A stretch of DNA of 64,000 nt from Bradyrhizobium tropiciagri. GTDB taxonomy: Bacteria > Pseudomonadota > Alphaproteobacteria > Rhizobiales > Xanthobacteraceae. The stretch lies in contig NZ_JAFCKH010000001.1 in the NCBI RefSeq assembly GCF_018130505.1, positions 744,001 to 808,000 on the forward strand, read 5' to 3'. Of this stretch, positions 25,984 through 34,588 are shown one piece after another. Below the pieces are notes generated by a model. The model was not told the origin of the DNA and searched no databases. It worked only from the letters and a program-made list of their open reading frames with translations. The position numbers and the translations under genes are program-made. How positions within the stretch are numbered: the first letter of the stretch is position 1; the number at the start of each line of letters is the position of its first letter.

Positions 25984-26614
25984 GGACCATTTCGAACATG
26001 GTCTCAGGCGTCATCTCGAAATAGTCGCCGCGCCGGCCTGCGCGCGCGATCGGGTGCGCGAGCTGGGTCTGATAGATGCCGTCCCGGATCAACGCCTTGT
26101 CGATGTGGACGGCAACGACCTCGCCGAACGTCACCCAGGCTTCGGCGTCCCTTCCGTCCGCGCCCTTGAGCCGGATGATCTCCGTCACCTTGCACTCGAA
26201 GGATGCAGGGCTTTCCGCCACACGGGGGACATTGACCAACCTGCTGGGTGCGGCGGTCAGCCCGGCGATCGTGAACTCGTCGACGTCGCGCGCCACATGC
26301 GCCGCGGTCGCATTCATCCGTTTGGCGAGATCCATGGTGACGAGATTCCAACAGAACTCCTTCGTCTCCAGAACGTTCGCGGCACTGTCCTTCCAGACTG
26401 TGGAGGAGAAGCCGACGATCGGCGGCTTGTAGCTGAAGGCATTGAAGAAGCTGTACGGCGCGAGGTTGATATTGCCCTTGGCGTCGCGCGAGGAGATCCA
26501 GCCGATCGGCCGCGGCGCGACGATGGCGTTGAAGGGATCGTGCTTCAAGCCGTGTCCATTGACCGGTTCGTAGAAGTGGATGTCCTTCGCTGCCGCGCGT
26601 GGTTCCTGCTGCAT
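25973..26614 (-). CDS. Flavin reductase family (FMN-binding split barrel) protein
   Basis: A 213-residue protein with the FMN split-barrel pattern: VAPRPIGWISSRD, then NLAPYSFFNAFSYKPPIVGF near 55-75, and a mid-domain FECKVTEIIRLKG. Members reduce FMN with NAD(P)H for a partner monooxygenase or act as flavin-dependent oxidoreductases. No monooxygenase gene is next to it. It is the last gene of the leftward LacI-linked operon, and ATG 26614 lies two bases after the preceding stop. A TTG two codons earlier would overlap that stop. Confidence 0.87.
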   Translation of the reverse strand: MQQEPRAAAKDIHFYEPVNGHGLKHDPFNAIVAPRPIGWISSRDAKGNINLAPYSFFNAFSYKPPIVGFSSTVWKDSAANVLETKEFCWNLVTMDLAKRMNATAAHVARDVDEFTIAGLTAAPSRLVNVPRVAESPASFECKVTEIIRLKGADGRDAEAWVTFGEVVAVHIDKALIRDGIYQTQLAHPIARAGRRGDYFEMTPETMFEMVRPD

Positions 26615-26616
26615 CT

Positions 26617-27378
26617 TCAAACGCCTTGCCAGAATTGATCATAGTCGGGTTTGCGCCGCTCATCGAATGCACGCAGGCCTTCGCGCCACTCCGTGGGCGG
26701 GACGTCGCCGGGTGAGGAGATCACTCCCTCCCAATCCGTCCTGTTGTGGCGAGCGAGGTTTCGCTTTGCGGCACCGATCGCGCCGGGAGGTGCTGACTCG
26801 ACAACATTGCGTGCGAGCTCGATCGCGCCGGGCAGCACCTCTGCGGTGGAGACCAGGCGGTTTGCCAATCCCCACAGCATGGCCTCTGATCCGCTCAATC
26901 GTCTGCGGGTCATGATCAGCTCCATGGCGCGTCGCGTGCCGACCACCGGATGCAGGCGGGCCAGCGCGGTGTTGGGAATGACGCCGTGTCCCAGTTCCGG
27001 CAGCGCGAAGTACGCGTCCGTCCCGACCACGACGAGATCGCAGGACAGCGTCAGTTCGAAGCCGCCGCCGAGCGCTCCGCCCTGGACCGCCGCGATCGTG
27101 GGACGCGTCTCGTCGGCCAATGCGCGGAACAGCAGCGCGGGATCGGTCGGATCGGCCGCGCCGCTCATCCAGCCATCCCTGAGATCGTCGATGTCGGCAC
27201 CGGCACAGAACGCCGGGCCATTAGCCGCGATCACGATCGCGCGCGCCTTTTCGGTGCGCGACCGCTCGAGCAATTCCAGCAGCATCGCAACCGAAGCCCT
27301 GGACAACGCATTGCGCCGCTGCGGGTTGTCCAGGGTCAGGATGGCGATTCCGCCCTGCAGGCTATACTGCACCGGCAT
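26617..27378 (-). CDS. Enoyl-CoA hydratase/isomerase family protein
   Basis: A 253-residue crotonase-fold protein. Oxyanion-hole segments are PAFCAGADIDDL and GGALGGGFELTLSCD, and the substrate Glu region is FALPELGHGVIPN. It should add water to, or isomerise, an enoyl-CoA. The gene lies in the six-gene leftward operon between a thioesterase and a flavin reductase, with two or three bases on either side. Its likely step follows the acyl-CoA dehydrogenase at 30202 (inference from order). Confidence 0.9.
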   Translation of the reverse strand: MPVQYSLQGGIAILTLDNPQRRNALSRASVAMLLELLERSRTEKARAIVIAANGPAFCAGADIDDLRDGWMSGAADPTDPALLFRALADETRPTIAAVQGGALGGGFELTLSCDLVVVGTDAYFALPELGHGVIPNTALARLHPVVGTRRAMELIMTRRRLSGSEAMLWGLANRLVSTAEVLPGAIELARNVVESAPPGAIGAAKRNLARHNRTDWEGVISSPGDVPPTEWREGLRAFDERRKPDYDQFWQGV

Positions 27379-27380
27379 GA

Positions 27381-27848
27381 TCAGGCTCCGGCCAAATTGG
27401 GGGCATCACCGACATTTCCGAGCAGGTGCGCGCGGATCGCATCAGGAATGGGGTACGGCTTGCCCGATTGCAGCAGCACGCAAGACGCGACGGCGGAAGC
27501 CACGCAGGTCCCGTCGCGAAAGACGCCTTGCAGCACATCGAATGACGAACGACCGATGCGGGTGACCATCGAGCCGATCTTGAGCTCGCCCGGATAGAAC
27601 AGCTCGGCATGGAATTCGATGTTGAGGCGTCCGACCACGACGTTCAGTCCGCTCATCAGCGGAGCGATGGAGGGATCGGAGAACAATTCCATTCGGCCGC
27701 CTTCCAGGAAGCTCGCAATCGCCGCATTGTTGACGTGATGGAATTGATCCGTATCGGCATTGCGCAGCTTCTCAAAGCTCCAGAACCAGAAGCGATCCGG
27801 CGTCGGTCTTTGAGGTGAAGGCGTGGGCGAAGCCGGATCCTTGTTCAT
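27381..27848 (-). CDS. Hotdog-fold acyl-CoA thioesterase
   Basis: A 155-residue 4HBT-type protein. The 4-hydroxybenzoyl-CoA thioesterase pattern is visible as RNADTDQFHHVNNAAIASFLE, with the catalytic acid/Asn region there, followed by VGRLNIEFHAELFYPGELKI. It would release a free acid or recycle CoA in the pathway encoded by the surrounding genes. It is tightly spaced: 12 bases after the lyase gene and two bases before the hydratase gene. Confidence 0.88.
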   Translation of the reverse strand: MNKDPASPTPSPQRPTPDRFWFWSFEKLRNADTDQFHHVNNAAIASFLEGGRMELFSDPSIAPLMSGLNVVVGRLNIEFHAELFYPGELKIGSMVTRIGRSSFDVLQGVFRDGTCVASAVASCVLLQSGKPYPIPDAIRAHLLGNVGDAPNLAGA

Positions 27849-27860
27849 CGTTCCGCTCCT

Positions 27861-28640
27861 TCACTCGCGCGGGCGCGAATGCTCGGTCGCTTCATGCTCG
27901 ATGCGGTAATAGATTTCCTCGGCCATCGGCTGACGCATCTCCTCGATGATGTGACCGACCAGGCCGACGGCGCGTGCCGCCACGGCGAGCCCGCGGCACA
28001 TCTTCCAGGGCAGCTTGAATTCGGAGGCAATCGCCGCCATCGCGCCGGTCACATTGACCGGTAGCGGTCTGCCGTGGCGGTTCTCCGCCTCCGCCCCGAT
28101 GCGCTCCATCAGCTCGACATAGCGGCCGCTGAAGCCGGTTTCGCTTGCGACCTTGAACAGCGCCGGCGTCCGCGGATCGATCGGCTTGTGGAAGGGATGA
28201 CCGATGCCCGGAATGATCTCGCGCCGGCTTCGGTAGGCGTCGACCGTGGTGCGCGCCAGCTCGGTCAGATCGATCGACGCGGCCGGATCGGGCAGGGCCT
28301 CCTGCAGCATCTTCGCGGCATTGTCGAGCGAGCCGACGAAGACCGATCCCAGTCCCAGCAGCCCGGCGGCGACCGAGGCCTGCACGGCTTCGGGGGCGCC
28401 GCAATAGGTCATCCGCGTGGCGAGGGAGGAGGGCGTGATGCCATGCTCCACCAGGATCACCATCATGGCGTTGAACATGCGGGCTTCGTTGGTGTTGGGC
28501 AGGCGCCCGAAAATCTCGAGGAACGCCATTTGCCCGAAATCGACGACGCCGACGATCTCGGTGCAGAGATCGAGGCCATGGACCTTGATTTGGGTGGGGG
28601 TCGCCCAGGCGATGTCGGATTTGATCTCGTGTCGTTTCAT
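27861..28640 (-). CDS. Citryl-CoA-lyase-like protein (citrate synthase superfamily)
   Basis: A 259-residue protein, much shorter than citrate synthase (about 430) and the size of stand-alone citryl-CoA lyases. The citrate-synthase-like core includes GLLGLGSVFVGSLDNAAKML, PGIGHPFHKPIDPR (catalytic His region) and a C-terminal VGLVGHIIEEMRQP. Known members cleave citryl-CoA to oxaloacetate and acetyl-CoA. Next to an acyl-CoA ligase, dehydrogenase and hydratase, it more likely cleaves another 3-hydroxy-3-carboxyacyl-CoA (inference). ATG 28640 is chosen. The frame stays open upstream, but that part overlaps the ligase gene. Confidence 0.85.
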   Translation of the reverse strand: MKRHEIKSDIAWATPTQIKVHGLDLCTEIVGVVDFGQMAFLEIFGRLPNTNEARMFNAMMVILVEHGITPSSLATRMTYCGAPEAVQASVAAGLLGLGSVFVGSLDNAAKMLQEALPDPAASIDLTELARTTVDAYRSRREIIPGIGHPFHKPIDPRTPALFKVASETGFSGRYVELMERIGAEAENRHGRPLPVNVTGAMAAIASEFKLPWKMCRGLAVAARAVGLVGHIIEEMRQPMAEEIYYRIEHEATEHSRPRE

Positions 28641-28651
28641 GTCGAACCTCG

Positions 28652-30187
28652 TCAGGAGATGGCAGCGGATGAGAGCAGCCGGGAGGCCTGCTCTCTCAGG
28701 TCCGCCTTGCGGATCTTGGTCCCGTTCGGGCCTTCGATGACCGGAAACGCATCGAGTTGAACGATGCGGCGCGGGACCTTGTAGTTTGCGATGCCGTCGC
28801 GGCAGTAGGTGAGAAGGTCGGTCTCGGCGATCTCGCGGTCGGCGCGAACGAAGGCCACCGCAACGTCGCCTTCGCCCTCGATGCGCACGCCGACGACCTG
28901 GGCGGCCGATACGGCCGGATGCCGGCACAGAAACGCTTCGATCTCGGTTGGATCGACCAGGTATCCGCGCAGGCGCAAGCCGTCACCGATGCGCGACAGG
29001 AAAACGAAGGCGTCATCCTCCGCATAGGCGAAATCGCCGGTTCGGAACCAGCCGTCGGACGTGAACGAGCGCACGGTTGCGGCCTCGTTGTTGAGGTACC
29101 CGGGCATCAAATTGTATCCGCGTATCTGCAGCTCGCCGGTTGCGCCAGGCTGGACCGGAGTTTCGCTGTCGAGTTCGACGATGCGAAACGCCATGTCGCC
29201 CGACAGCAGCCGGCCGCCGGCCAGCGACCGCGCTTCGATAGACTCGGAAGGCGAGCGCGCGGCCATCAGGGCGAAGCCTTCGGATGAGCCGTAGATGCTC
29301 ACCAGGCGCAGGCCCCAGCGAGCTTCGGCCGTCTGCATCACGGGATCGGTCAGACCCGCGAAGTCCGCAAAGCCCCCTGCACGCAAGCTCGAGAGATTTG
29401 CCGCAGGAACGTTGAAGACGGCATCCAGCAGTCCGTCGGAGCCGAACACGTGGGTCACTGCATGTCGCTCGATCGCCGATGCGGCCGCTGCCGCCTTGAA
29501 GACCGGCATGAGAACGCAGGCCCCGCCGCCGGCCAGCGTCGCGATTGCCTGGACGAATCCCAGCACGCCATAGAGCGGCAATGCGCACAGCGTCTTGTCG
29601 CCGGGATGAATGTCGAACGCAGAGGCGACGACGCGGGCGTGGGTGGCGCAGCTCTGCTGGTCGTGCACGGCAAGTTTTGGCGCGCCTGTCGTGCCTGACG
29701 TGCTGAAGGTGCAGAGAAGGTCTTCCGGCCGGCCGGAAGCCTTGGGATGACCATCGGCGCCGGCGTGGAAGCGTGCGGGATCGGCGATCTCGATGACGTG
29801 CGCGAGGGTCGTCACCTCTCGCTGGATATCGCGCACGATCTGCGCGAATTCCACATCGAGGAAGTTGGCGGCCGCCACGACGGCATTTGCCCGCGACAAC
29901 GCGATGACATGGTGCGCTTCGGCGCGCCGGTAGCGCGTGCTGATAGGGACGACGAGAATCCCCTGATGGGCCGCGGCGAACAGGAACTGCAGCCAGGCCG
30001 GGCCGTCCGGCAGCCAGAGCGCGACCACGTCGCCGCGCGTCAGCCCGAGGCTGCTCAGAAAGGCTGCCGCGCGGTTTGAGGCTTCAGCCAGTTCCTTGCG
30101 CGTGGCGACGTAATCGCCGAGATGGATCGCCGGCTCGTCGGCATGATCATCAAGCAGTCCGAAAAATGGGCCCGGTGCTCCACTCAT
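28652..30187 (-). CDS. AMP-forming acyl-CoA synthetase (ligase)
   Basis: A 511-residue ANL-superfamily ligase. The ATP/AMP signature is FSTSGTTGAPKLAVHD, the A5-like motif is IYGSSEGFAL, and DGWFRTGDFAYAEDD is the A7 motif. The C-terminal lysine motif is NGTKIRKADLREQ. It activates a carboxylic acid to its CoA ester, the usual first step of such an operon. The substrate is unknown. ATG 30187 has AAGGGA six bases upstream. The in-frame ATG 30202 overlaps the preceding stop and could also be used. Confidence 0.9.
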   Translation of the reverse strand: MSGAPGPFFGLLDDHADEPAIHLGDYVATRKELAEASNRAAAFLSSLGLTRGDVVALWLPDGPAWLQFLFAAAHQGILVVPISTRYRRAEAHHVIALSRANAVVAAANFLDVEFAQIVRDIQREVTTLAHVIEIADPARFHAGADGHPKASGRPEDLLCTFSTSGTTGAPKLAVHDQQSCATHARVVASAFDIHPGDKTLCALPLYGVLGFVQAIATLAGGGACVLMPVFKAAAAASAIERHAVTHVFGSDGLLDAVFNVPAANLSSLRAGGFADFAGLTDPVMQTAEARWGLRLVSIYGSSEGFALMAARSPSESIEARSLAGGRLLSGDMAFRIVELDSETPVQPGATGELQIRGYNLMPGYLNNEAATVRSFTSDGWFRTGDFAYAEDDAFVFLSRIGDGLRLRGYLVDPTEIEAFLCRHPAVSAAQVVGVRIEGEGDVAVAFVRADREIAETDLLTYCRDGIANYKVPRRIVQLDAFPVIEGPNGTKIRKADLREQASRLLSSAAIS

Positions 30188-30201
30188 TGTGATCCCTTGC
30201 A

Positions 30202-31347
30202 TCAGTTGGCGAGAGCCTGGCGAGCGATCTGGATCCGCTGCATCTCGGAGGTGCCTTCGCCCAATCGAAATGCGCGGGCATCCCGATAGAAGCGTTCGAT
30301 CGGCAGCTCGCACATGTAGCCCATCCCGCCGAAGATCTGCAGGCAGCGATCGACGACGCGGCAGCCCATCTCGCTGGCGTACAGCTTGGCCCTGGAGACG
30401 GCGATCCGCGCGGCAGGATCATCCTGGTCGCAGAGTTCGGCGGCCCGATAGATCAGCGCGCGCGCCGCTTCGATCTCGACATCGTTGTCGGCGATCATGA
30501 ACTGGATCGCCTGATGTCCTGCCAACGGCGAGCCGAACGCGCGCCGCTCCTTGGCGTAGGCGACGGACATGTCGTGCGCGCGTTGCGCCAGCCCCAGCGA
30601 CCTGCAGGCCGAGAGGATTCGGTCGTGATTGATCGAGGCCATCATGACCAGGAACCCGTCGCCGGGCCGGCCGAGCACGTCCTCATCCGGAACGAAGCAG
30701 TTCTCGAGTGAAAAGCCGTTCAGATGATAGCCGTGCCATCCCATCTTCTTGTAGCGCGTCAGGCCGACGAGGCCCGGGTTGGTGCGCTTGACGATGAACG
30801 TGGTCAGCCGTCCCTTGAGCGAGGCGGAAGGATCGTTGACCGCGAGCACGATCACGTAGTCGCAGCTCTCGACGTTCGAGATGAACTGCTTGGCGCCTTC
30901 GAGGCGCCAGCCGCCGTTGACCTTCACCGCCTTGGTCCGGATGCTGCTCAGGTCCGAGCCTGCGTCCGGCTCGGTGAGGGCGTACGTCATGGTCGCGCGC
31001 CCGGACACCAGGTCAGGAAGGATCCGGCCGCGCTGCTCCTCGCTCAGGTGAACCAGCGAGAGCGGCAGGAAGCCGACGACTTCGGAGAGGGGGACGGAGG
31101 TGTGGGTGACTTCCTCCAGAATTCCGACCTGGGCGGAGACGGGAAGCCCATAGCCGCCGAGCTCGGGCGGCAGGTTGAAGCCATAGATCCCGAGCGTCGA
31201 GGCCTCGGCGCGCAGTTGGGCCATCAGCTCCGGCGGAACGTTGTCGTCGGTTTCGATCTGCTGCTCGAGCGGCCCCAGGCGATTGCGGACGAATCCCCGC
31301 ACGGTCTGGCGAAGCATCGTCATTTCGTGCGCAGCGACATCAATCAT
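30202..31347 (-). CDS. Acyl-CoA dehydrogenase
   Basis: A 381-residue flavoprotein with the family signatures ALTEPDAGSDLSSIRTKAV (flavin and substrate binding), QIFGGMGYM, and the C-terminal EGTSEMQRIQIARQ. The position normally holding the catalytic Glu in short/medium-chain members (about 20 residues before GEGTSE) reads ERFYRDAR. It oxidises an acyl-CoA to the enoyl-CoA with FAD. This is the first gene of the leftward operon, ten bases downstream of a LacI-type palindrome. Confidence 0.92.
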   Translation of the reverse strand: MIDVAAHEMTMLRQTVRGFVRNRLGPLEQQIETDDNVPPELMAQLRAEASTLGIYGFNLPPELGGYGLPVSAQVGILEEVTHTSVPLSEVVGFLPLSLVHLSEEQRGRILPDLVSGRATMTYALTEPDAGSDLSSIRTKAVKVNGGWRLEGAKQFISNVESCDYVIVLAVNDPSASLKGRLTTFIVKRTNPGLVGLTRYKKMGWHGYHLNGFSLENCFVPDEDVLGRPGDGFLVMMASINHDRILSACRSLGLAQRAHDMSVAYAKERRAFGSPLAGHQAIQFMIADNDVEIEAARALIYRAAELCDQDDPAARIAVSRAKLYASEMGCRVVDRCLQIFGGMGYMCELPIERFYRDARAFRLGEGTSEMQRIQIARQALAN

Positions 31348-31357
31348 CGGTGAACTC

Positions 31358-31406
31358 CGAAATCGTTTTCGTGCGTAAGCTAGACGCTGACGAAGTCATG
31401 TGTCAA
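31358..31406 (-). promoter_or_regulatory. Leftward promoter with LacI-type operator
   Basis: On the minus strand TTGACA (31401-31406) is followed by an 18-base spacer and TAGCTT (31377-31382). Immediately downstream is the palindrome CGAAA-TCGT-TTTCG (31358-31371), read identically at its core in the operator at 32516. A repressor here would block transcription of the acyl-CoA dehydrogenase operon. The first codon is at 31347, so the 5' leader is very short. Confidence 0.75.
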
Positions 31407-31429
31407 GTGTTGGCGACAACGAGGCCTGG

Positions 31430-32470
31430 ATGAAGCAGCGGATCAGCATTGTAGAACTGGCCAAGCATTTGGGGCTGGCCGTATCGACGGTCTCGAAGGC
31501 GATCAACGACCGCGGTGACGTCAGTGACGCGACCAAGCGGCGCGTGCTCGAAGCGGCGGAAAAGCTTGGCTTTTCGCCGGATCCCGCGGGGCGGCGGCTG
31601 CGCACGCAAACGTCCGAGACCATCGGCTTCGTGCTGTCGCCGCCGCAGTCGCATTTCGCTCATCCGTTCTTCCTGGATCTGTTGATGGGAATCGACCAGG
31701 GCCTCAGTGAGACCCCGTTCCAGCTCATCATCGTCGCGGCCCGGACGCTGGAGACGGAGCTCGACAGCTTCCGCCGGCTGGTCGAGCGGCAGCGGGTCGA
31801 CGGCGTGATGTTCGGCCGCACGCGCCGCGACGATCCCCGGATCCGCTATCTGCAGGAACGCAACGTGCCGTTCGTGGCGCTCGGGAGGAGTGAGACCGGC
31901 AAGCCGTTTCCCTTCGTGGACATCGACCGGACGGTTGCCGGACGCAACGGGACCGCACGTTTCGTAGGGTTTGGGCATCGCCGGATCGGTCTGTTGAGCA
32001 CGCCCGGCTACCTTATGATCAGCCGTCTCCTGCAGGAAGGCTATCGCGCGGCGCTGAAGGCGGCGAAGCTGCCGTTCGACGCCGATCTCGTGGTCGAAAC
32101 CAGCAACGATGAGGCGGGTGGACTGAGCGGTGCGCGGCAGCTCCTCGCCCTGGGCAATCCTCCGACGGCGATCATGTGCGGTCACGACCTGATCGCCACC
32201 GGCGCGATGCAGGCGATCGCGGAAACGGGCCGGCGGCCTGGGGTCGATATCCCCGTGATCGGATGCGACAACCATCCGCTCGGGCCTTATCTGAATCCGC
32301 CTCTGACGACGTTTTCCGCGCCGACCCTCGAGGCGGGGCGCCGCATGGTCGAGCTGCTGCTTGCCCTCATGGACGGCGGCTCGCCCGAGCAATTGCAGGA
32401 CATCTGGTCGCCGGAGCTGATCCTGCGCTCGTCCCATGGCGGCCAATTGGTCGCAGCAGCCGAAGTCTGA
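31430..32470 (+). CDS. LacI-family transcriptional regulator
   Basis: A 346-residue regulator. The N-terminal helix-turn-helix (RISIVELAKHLGLAVSTVSKA) and hinge are followed by a periplasmic-binding-protein-like effector domain (GFVLSPPQSHFAHPFF to AGRRMVELLLALMDGG). It sits between the two operons it probably controls: a leftward promoter overlaps its upstream region, and the rightward transporter promoter follows its stop codon. I prefer ATG 31430 with GAGG upstream. GTG 31400 is in frame but lies in the -35 box of the leftward promoter. The ligand is probably a CoA-pathway substrate or intermediate. Confidence 0.9.
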   Translation: MKQRISIVELAKHLGLAVSTVSKAINDRGDVSDATKRRVLEAAEKLGFSPDPAGRRLRTQTSETIGFVLSPPQSHFAHPFFLDLLMGIDQGLSETPFQLIIVAARTLETELDSFRRLVERQRVDGVMFGRTRRDDPRIRYLQERNVPFVALGRSETGKPFPFVDIDRTVAGRNGTARFVGFGHRRIGLLSTPGYLMISRLLQEGYRAALKAAKLPFDADLVVETSNDEAGGLSGARQLLALGNPPTAIMCGHDLIATGAMQAIAETGRRPGVDIPVIGCDNHPLGPYLNPPLTTFSAPTLEAGRRMVELLLALMDGGSPEQLQDIWSPELILRSSHGGQLVAAAEV

Positions 32471-32487
32471 CGCATCTCATGCCGCGC

Positions 32488-32535
32488 TTGACAAGCGAGG
32501 CTCGTGCGCCCTAGGTTACGAAATCGTTTTCGTAA
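32488..32535 (+). promoter_or_regulatory. Rightward promoter with LacI-type operator
   Basis: TTGACA (32488-32493), an 18-base spacer and TAGGTT (32512-32517) precede a perfect eight-base inverted repeat TTACGAAA-TCGT-TTTCGTAA (32516-32535). The palindrome overlaps the -10 box and start site, as expected for repression. The layout copies the leftward promoter at 31358-31406. Confidence 0.8.
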
Positions 32536-32551
32536 ATTTGGGAGTTTGCGA

Positions 32552-33679
32552 ATGCCATCCCTTCGGAAAGCCGCGGTTCTTGCATTTTCCCTGCTCGCCG
32601 CCTCTGCGGCGCCGGTGTCCGCCCAGGATCTCCGCATCGGGGCGATCTTTCCCTTGAGCGGCGCCAATGCCGATTACGGCGATCTCTACATGGGAGCGAC
32701 CGAGCTTGCGGTCTCCCATCTCAACGAGGCGAAGGTGCTCGGTGGCAAGCTGTCGATCGCCTATGAGGACAGCCAGGCGCTGCCGCAGCAGGGCGTCATC
32801 GCCATGAACAAGCTGGTGAACGTCGAGAAGGTGCCCTACGTGCTCTCGGCCTTCACCGGCGTGTCCAAGGCGATTTCGACGACGGCTGCGCGAAGCCGCA
32901 CGGTCGCAGTCAACGGCGGCGGGGTCGGTCCCGATCTGGCCGAGCTCGGCGAATATTTCTGGAACGTGATCCCGCTCGCCAATTTCGAGGTGCGGGCGAT
33001 CGCGCCCTACCTCGTTCAAAAGCGGGGATTGAAGCGCTTCGTCCTCGTCTACGTCGACGATCCGCTCGGGCAGTCGATCAAGCGCGAACTCGAAGCATCG
33101 CTTGCTCCGCTCGGCGGCGTGCTCGCGGAAACGCTGTCGGTGCCGTCGAATGCCCAACAGTTCAGCGGGATCGCGGCGCGCGTGCGTGACGCGAAGCCGG
33201 ACGTCGTCTACATCGCCTCGTTCGGCGCGCAGCAATCGCAGATCATCAAGCAGCTGCGCGACAACGGCGTGACGCAACAGCTCGCCAGCTACTCCGGATT
33301 TGCGATCCCCGCCATCGCCGGCCTTGCGGAAGCAAAGGGCGCGCTGTTCACGACGCAGCGGATCGACTGGAATTCCGACGATCCGGTGACGAAGCGATTC
33401 ACGCGGGAATATCAGGCCAAGACCAGCAGGGCGCCGAGCGCCTATGCCGCAAATTACTACAACGCGGTGCTGCTGTTCGGAACGTTGGCAGCCAGCCTCC
33501 GGAAGGCCGGCTTGCCGGTCACGGGCGAGAACCTGCTGGCGAAGCGTCGGGAGATCGGAACGTTCGATCTGGTCGGTGGGCGCGTGACCTTCGAAAAGGA
33601 CGGCACGATCCGATCCGCGATGCAGATCAACGAAGTCGGCGGCGAGCCGGCGGCGGTCGAGACTGTTCCGGCGCCCTGA
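32552..33679 (+). CDS. Branched-chain-amino-acid-type ABC transporter substrate-binding protein
   Basis: A 375-residue exported binding protein of the Leu/Ile/Val (Peripla_BP_6) class. The signal peptide is cut near PVSAQ. The mature N-terminus DLRIGAIFPLSGANADYG is typical, as is the later YAANYYNAVLLFGTLA. In such catabolic loci these receptors often bind aromatic or dicarboxylic acids, not amino acids. ATG 32552 has GGGAG seven bases upstream and starts the signal peptide. It is the first gene of the rightward LacI-linked operon. Confidence 0.92.
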   Translation: MPSLRKAAVLAFSLLAASAAPVSAQDLRIGAIFPLSGANADYGDLYMGATELAVSHLNEAKVLGGKLSIAYEDSQALPQQGVIAMNKLVNVEKVPYVLSAFTGVSKAISTTAARSRTVAVNGGGVGPDLAELGEYFWNVIPLANFEVRAIAPYLVQKRGLKRFVLVYVDDPLGQSIKRELEASLAPLGGVLAETLSVPSNAQQFSGIAARVRDAKPDVVYIASFGAQQSQIIKQLRDNGVTQQLASYSGFAIPAIAGLAEAKGALFTTQRIDWNSDDPVTKRFTREYQAKTSRAPSAYAANYYNAVLLFGTLAASLRKAGLPVTGENLLAKRREIGTFDLVGGRVTFEKDGTIRSAMQINEVGGEPAAVETVPAP

Positions 33680-33703
33680 CTGTCGACGCCCGTAGGAGGA
33701 ACC

Positions 33704-34576
33704 ATGCTGCTTCTCCAGCTCATCATCAACGGCATCCAGGTTGGGGCGCTCTACGGCCTCACGGCGGTCGGATTCTCGCTGATCTTCGGGGCGACGAAGA
33801 TCTTCCACTTCGCTCACGGCGCGAGCTTCGCGATCAGCGCCTACGTGTTCTACTACCTGTACGCGGTTCTCCTCGTCTGGTGGCCGATCTCGATCCTGGC
33901 CGCCTGCATCGTGGTCGTGGTGTTCGGCGTCGCCCTCGACCGCTATGTCTACGGACCGATCCAGAGCACCGACGGCTCGTTCTTCACCATCTTCGTCGGC
34001 TCCTTCGGCGTCGCCGTGGTCGTTCAGAACCTGATCGGGACCGTGTTCGGGCGCGGCTTCATCTCGGTGCCCTCGGCCCTGAGCAAGAGCGTCGAGCTCG
34101 CGCCCGGGCTTTATGTGGCGCCGACGGCTGCGATTGCCGTCGTGATCGCGGTCGCATGTTTTGTCGCGCTGCAGCTGTTCCTCGGCAGGACGAATATCGG
34201 GATTGCAATGCGTGCGCTCTCCGAGAGTCCCGCGCTGGTGCGGACCTTCGGCCTGAACCCGAAGGCCGTATCGACATGCGCGTTCGCGCTCGGTTCGCTG
34301 CTCGTGGTTCCCGCCGCCGTGCTCACCAGCATGACGTCGGGGCTGAATGCGGCGATCGGCGGCCGGGTCATGCTGATCAGCGTTGCCGCCACCATCGTCG
34401 GCGGCGTCGGCAGCCTGCGCGGCGCGGCCTGCGCCGGCCTACTGCTGGGCATCGCCGAAAATCTGGCGCTATGGCGCTTCGACCCGCAGTGGAGCGAGGC
34501 GGCGACCTTCCTGATCCTGTTCGCGTTCATCGTGCTGCGGCCGTCGGGTTTCTTCGGCCGCGCCGTGAACAGCTGA
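33704..34576 (+). CDS. ABC transporter permease, LivH family
   Basis: A 290-residue polytopic membrane protein starting LLLQLIINGIQVGALYGLTA, typical of LivH. IGIAMRALSESPALVRTFGLNPKAV contains the cytoplasmic EAA-like loop that contacts the ATPase. It forms the import channel with the LivM-like protein that follows 12 bases later. Confidence 0.93.
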   Translation: MLLLQLIINGIQVGALYGLTAVGFSLIFGATKIFHFAHGASFAISAYVFYYLYAVLLVWWPISILAACIVVVVFGVALDRYVYGPIQSTDGSFFTIFVGSFGVAVVVQNLIGTVFGRGFISVPSALSKSVELAPGLYVAPTAAIAVVIAVACFVALQLFLGRTNIGIAMRALSESPALVRTFGLNPKAVSTCAFALGSLLVVPAAVLTSMTSGLNAAIGGRVMLISVAATIVGGVGSLRGAACAGLLLGIAENLALWRFDPQWSEAATFLILFAFIVLRPSGFFGRAVNS

Positions 34577-34588
34577 GGAATTCGCATC

